A stretch of 64,000 nucleotides of DNA, from the NCBI GenBank assembly GCA_963704295.1, contig OY969884.1, forward strand, positions 992,001 to 1,056,000, read 5' to 3'. The position numbers and the translations under genes were made by a program. Source of the DNA: JACCVL01 sp963704295 (lineage in GTDB: Bacteria; Actinomycetota; Actinomycetes; Propionibacteriales; Nocardioidaceae). Below, one piece after another: positions 61,654 through 64,000 of this stretch. How positions within the stretch are numbered: the first letter of the stretch is position 1; each line of letters starts with the position of its first letter. The notes beneath the pieces were generated by a model, which worked only from the letters and a program-made list of their open reading frames with translations, did not search any database and was not told where the DNA came from.

Positions 61654-62072
61654 GGCTCTCCGGCCAGCTGCCGGTGCAGGTCGTGCAGGTCGCCCAGCAC
61701 CCAGAGATCCTGGACCAGGTCGCCGGTGAAGGTGAAGAAGGCCGCGCCCGCCCAGGACACCCGCCGCCCGGTCGCCGCGAAGCCGAGCAACGGGCCGCGG
61801 TGGGTGCCGGCGAACCGCATCCGGGTCACGACCGCGTCGCCGTCACCGACCAGCGCGTCGATCTGGCAGGAGTAGTCCGCGAGAGCGCCGGTGACGTCGC
61901 GGACGTACGCCGCGAACGCCGCATGACCCCGGGTCGTCGGTCCGAGCGAGCCGCGGAAGCTGACGTCGGGCGCGAGGATCTCCGGGATCACCGCCATGTC
62001 CCGTCGGTTCCAGACTGCGTCGTAGAACCGGCGGACCTGTCGCTCCTGGCGGTCCCGGGTGGCCACGCGCAT
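61650..62072 (-). CDS. SnoaL-like / ester cyclase family protein (NTF2-like fold)
   Basis: A 140-residue NTF2-like protein: RRFYDAVWNRRDMAVIPEIL, FRGSLGPTTRGHAAFAAYV and WVLGDLHDLHRQL fit the SnoaL group. Substrate unknown. The ATG at 62072 gives the normal family length; a longer frame would start inside the palindromic repeat region. First of a two-gene unit with the HEAT-like gene. Confidence 0.72.
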   Translation of the reverse strand: MRVATRDRQERQVRRFYDAVWNRRDMAVIPEILAPDVSFRGSLGPTTRGHAAFAAYVRDVTGALADYSCQIDALVGDGDAVVTRMRFAGTHRGPLLGFAATGRRVSWAGAAFFTFTGDLVQDLWVLGDLHDLHRQLAGEP

Positions 62073-62106
62073 TGATAGCACGCACCCACCCCCACCCCCT
62101 CCCCCC

Positions 62107-62130
62107 CACGATCCGCGACTTTTGCAGATC
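62107..62130. repeat. Single arm of the CGATCCGCGACTTTTGC repeat family
   Basis: Begins CACGATCCGCGACTTTTG and shares 22 of 24 positions with the arm at 15352-15375. No matching second arm follows, so it is a lone or decayed copy upstream of the SnoaL-like gene. Confidence 0.8.
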
Positions 62131-62243
62131 CGGGCCACTGCTCATCAGGCCAAGGATGGGCGGAGCCGGTGGCTCCGTTGCGCAGAATCGCGCGGCCCGG
62201 CAGGCTGCGCGCACGCACGTCGATGCCGACCGAGGAGGTCTCC

Positions 62244-62606
62244 ATGGGCAAACTGTTGGTCCACGTCACGCACGGTCCGGAGGCGCCCACCAGGGCGGCG
62301 CTCGGGCTGCTGGTCGCCAAGGCCGCGGTGGCGGAGGGGCATGACGTCGACGTCTTCCTCGCCGGCGACGCCGTGCAGCTGATCCGCGGACCGGTGCTCG
62401 ACGCCTTGGGCGGGCTCGGCACCGGCTCGCTGCGGGAGTCGTTCGACGCGGTGGCGGGCTCCGGCGCCCGCATCTTCGTCTCCGGCATGTCCAGCAAGGC
62501 CCGCGGCGTGACCGACGCCGATCTGGAGGGCAAGCCTGCCGAGTTCGCGATGCCGGAACGGCTGGTGCAGCTGACCTTCGAAGCCGACCGGGTCCTCACC
62601 TACTGA
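62244..62606 (+). CDS. DsrE/DsrF-like family protein
   Basis: A 120-residue Rossmann-like protein beginning KLLVHVTHGPEAPTRAALG and containing VAEGHDVDVFLAGDAVQLI, ARIFVSGMSSKARGV and PERLVQLTFEADRVLTY, the DsrE-fold pattern. Family members handle sulfur transfer or act as small regulatory proteins; the catalytic Cys of sulfur-relay members is absent here, so a sulfur role is doubtful. GAGGAGG precedes the ATG by six bases. Confidence 0.75.
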   Translation: MGKLLVHVTHGPEAPTRAALGLLVAKAAVAEGHDVDVFLAGDAVQLIRGPVLDALGGLGTGSLRESFDAVAGSGARIFVSGMSSKARGVTDADLEGKPAEFAMPERLVQLTFEADRVLTY

Positions 62607-62629
62607 CCCCACCCGCACGATCTCCGCCG

Positions 62630-62690
62630 CGATCCGCGGGTTCTGCAGGTCGTGGGCGGTCCGCCGACCCTGCAAAAGTCGCGGATCGTG
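62630..62690. repeat. Imperfect inverted repeat of the CGATCCGCGACTTTTGC family between convergent genes
   Basis: The right arm (62671-62690, TGCAAAAGTCGCGGATCGTG) is an exact family copy; the left arm (from 62630, CGATCCGCGGGTTCTGCAGG) has diverged. It lies between the convergent DsrE-like and guaA ends and could terminate both. Confidence 0.75.
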
Positions 62691-62713
62691 GGGAGGGGGG
62701 TGGGGGTGGTGGG

Positions 62714-64000
62714 TTACTCCCACTCGATGGTGCCGGGAGGCTTGCTGGTGACGTCCAGCGCCACCCGGTTCACCGCGGCCACCTCGTTGGTGATGCGGGT
62801 GGAGATCCGCTCCAAGACGTCATAGGGCAGCCGGGCCCAGTCCGCGGTCATCGCGTCCTCGCTGGTGACCGGGCGCAGCACCACCGGGTGCCCGTACGTG
62901 CGGCCGTCGCCCTGGACGCCGACGGAGTGCACGTCGGCCAGCAGCACCACCGGGCACTGCCAGACCTCCCGGTCGAGGCCGGCGGCGGTCAGCTCCTCGC
63001 GAGCGATCGCGTCGGCGTCCCGCAGGACGTCGAGCCGCTCCCGGGTGACCTCCCCGATCACCCGGATGCCGAGACCCGGGCCCGGGAACGGCTGCCGCCA
63101 CACGATGTCGGCCGGCAGCCCCAGCTGCTCGCCCACCCGGCGGACCTCGTCCTTGAAGAGCGTGCGCAGCGGCTCGACCAGGGAGAACTGCAGGTCGTCG
63201 GGCAGCCCGCCCACGTTGTGGTGACTCTTGATCGTCGCCGCGCTGCCACCGTCGGCCGCCACCCCGCCGGACTCGACGACGTCGGGGTACAGCGTGCCCT
63301 GCACAAGGAACTCGACCGCCTCGCCGTGCGCCCCGGCGTCGGCCACGACCTCGCGCTCGGCGGACTCGAAAACCCGGATGAACTCCCGGCCGATCACCTT
63401 GCGCTTGTCCTCGGGGTCGGTCACCCCCGCAAGCGCGGACAGGAACCGGTCCTGCGCGTCCACGACCTTGAGCGAGACGCCGGTCGCGGCCACGTAGTCC
63501 CGCTCGACCTGCTCGGCCTCACCCTTGCGCAGCAGGCCGTGGTCGACGAACACGCAGGTGAGCTGGTCGCCGATGGCGCGCTGCACCAGCGCCGCGGCCA
63601 CCGCGGAGTCCACCCCGCCGGACAGCCCGCAGATGGCTCGCTTGCCGCCCACCTGGGCACGGATCCGCTCCAGCTGCTCCTCGACGATGTTGACCATCGT
63701 CCAGGTCTGGCGGCAACCGGCGATCTGGACCAGGAACCGCTCCAACACGTCCTGCCCGTGCTCGGTGTGCAGCACCTCGGGGTGCCACTGGACGCCGGCC
63801 AGCCGACGGTCCACATCCTCGAACGCGGCGACAGTGGCCCGGGCCGACGTAGCGTTGACGGTGAACCCGGCCGGAGCCCCGACGACCTCGTCCCCGTGCG
63901 ACATCCACGACCGCATCCGGGTCGGAAGCCCCTCGAGCAGGGTGCCGGGCTCGGTGACCGACACCTCCGTCCGCCCGTACTCCCGCTTGCCGGTGTGCGC
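62714..64000 (-). CDS. guaA: GMP synthase (glutamine-hydrolysing), N-terminus cut by window edge
   Basis: Converts XMP to GMP using glutamine. The visible 428 residues contain the end of the class I amidotransferase domain (VQWHPEVLHTEHGQ, the catalytic His-x-Glu), the ATP pyrophosphatase with RAICGLSGGVDSAVAAALV, and the dimerisation domain ending NRVALDVTSKPPGTIEWE, the canonical GuaA C-terminus. The frame stays open at base 64000 (AHTGKREYGRTEVSV), so the start and the catalytic Cys lie outside. It ends facing the DsrE-like gene across an inverted repeat. Confidence 0.97.
   Translation of the reverse strand, partial: AHTGKREYGRTEVSVTEPGTLLEGLPTRMRSWMSHGDEVVGAPAGFTVNATSARATVAAFEDVDRRLAGVQWHPEVLHTEHGQDVLERFLVQIAGCRQTWTMVNIVEEQLERIRAQVGGKRAICGLSGGVDSAVAAALVQRAIGDQLTCVFVDHGLLRKGEAEQVERDYVAATGVSLKVVDAQDRFLSALAGVTDPEDKRKVIGREFIRVFESAEREVVADAGAHGEAVEFLVQGTLYPDVVESGGVAADGGSAATIKSHHNVGGLPDDLQFSLVEPLRTLFKDEVRRVGEQLGLPADIVWRQPFPGPGLGIRVIGEVTRERLDVLRDADAIAREELTAAGLDREVWQCPVVLLADVHSVGVQGDGRTYGHPVVLRPVTSEDAMTADWARLPYDVLERISTRITNEVAAVNRVALDVTSKPPGTIEWE

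Noticed and set aside
61650..62138. Longer start of the SnoaL-like protein with a glycine-rich N-terminus
   Set aside because: The extra residues are the translation of the C-rich stretch and part of the dispersed repeat; ATG 62072 gives family length.

Overview
The window is high-GC DNA with strong third-position GC bias, dense ATGA/GTGA start-stop overlaps, many GTG starts and actinobacterial marker families (DUF3017, DUF6350/PerM-like, NADP-type Icd beside Mdh). It comes from an actinobacterial chromosome. Gene order (icd, mdh, DUF3017-folD, purH-purN-perM, sucDC, M23 peptidase, pcrA) and the dispersed palindromes would suit a Geodermatophilaceae- or Frankiales-like soil actinobacterium, but the family is a guess. 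I recognised no rRNA, tRNA, CRISPR array, insertion sequence or prophage.

Layout: 1-5316 holds a B12-dependent acyl-CoA mutase large subunit (cut by the window edge), a small membrane protein, a YihY protein, a 2H phosphoesterase, trpS and a CNNM/CorC protein. 5387-9639 is a galactose module (aldose 1-epimerase, GH36 alpha-galactosidase, divergent galK), followed by a tandem GNAT protein. 10943-31007 is the standout accessory region, a choline/glycine betaine catabolic island. 31118-44996 returns to housekeeping: META protein, icd, mdh, folD, a secreted trypsin-like protease, purH, purN, perM-like, a sigma-like membrane protein and sucDC. 45121-57512 carries hydrolases, the B12 subunit of a mutase, an M23 peptidase, pcrA, a stand-alone receiver and a heterodimeric ABC exporter. 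57517-64000 has a gamma-glutamyltransferase, a two-component system, small proteins and guaA (cut by the edge).

How the island fits together (inference from family membership): ProXWV imports betaine or choline; BetA and BetB oxidise choline to glycine betaine. No Rieske betaine monooxygenase or BHMT is visible in the window. Instead there is a non-pyrrolysine MttB-family methyltransferase (MtgB-like), its corrinoid protein (MtgC-like), a methylcorrinoid:THF methyltransferase (MtgA-like), a RACo-type corrinoid reactivator and a MetF-like reductase. The first methyl of betaine would pass through cobalamin to CH3-THF and CH2-THF. The resulting dimethylglycine would be oxidised by a DMGDH/GcvT-type flavoprotein with its own EtfBA, giving a second CH2-THF. 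Two IclR regulators sit in the island, and a 17-bp palindrome, GTTGYGC-N3-GYRCAAC, lies before the betB operon, the dimethylglycine dehydrogenase operon and the metF-like gene, suggesting one regulon. The RACo gene carries a single-base frameshift in this sequence.
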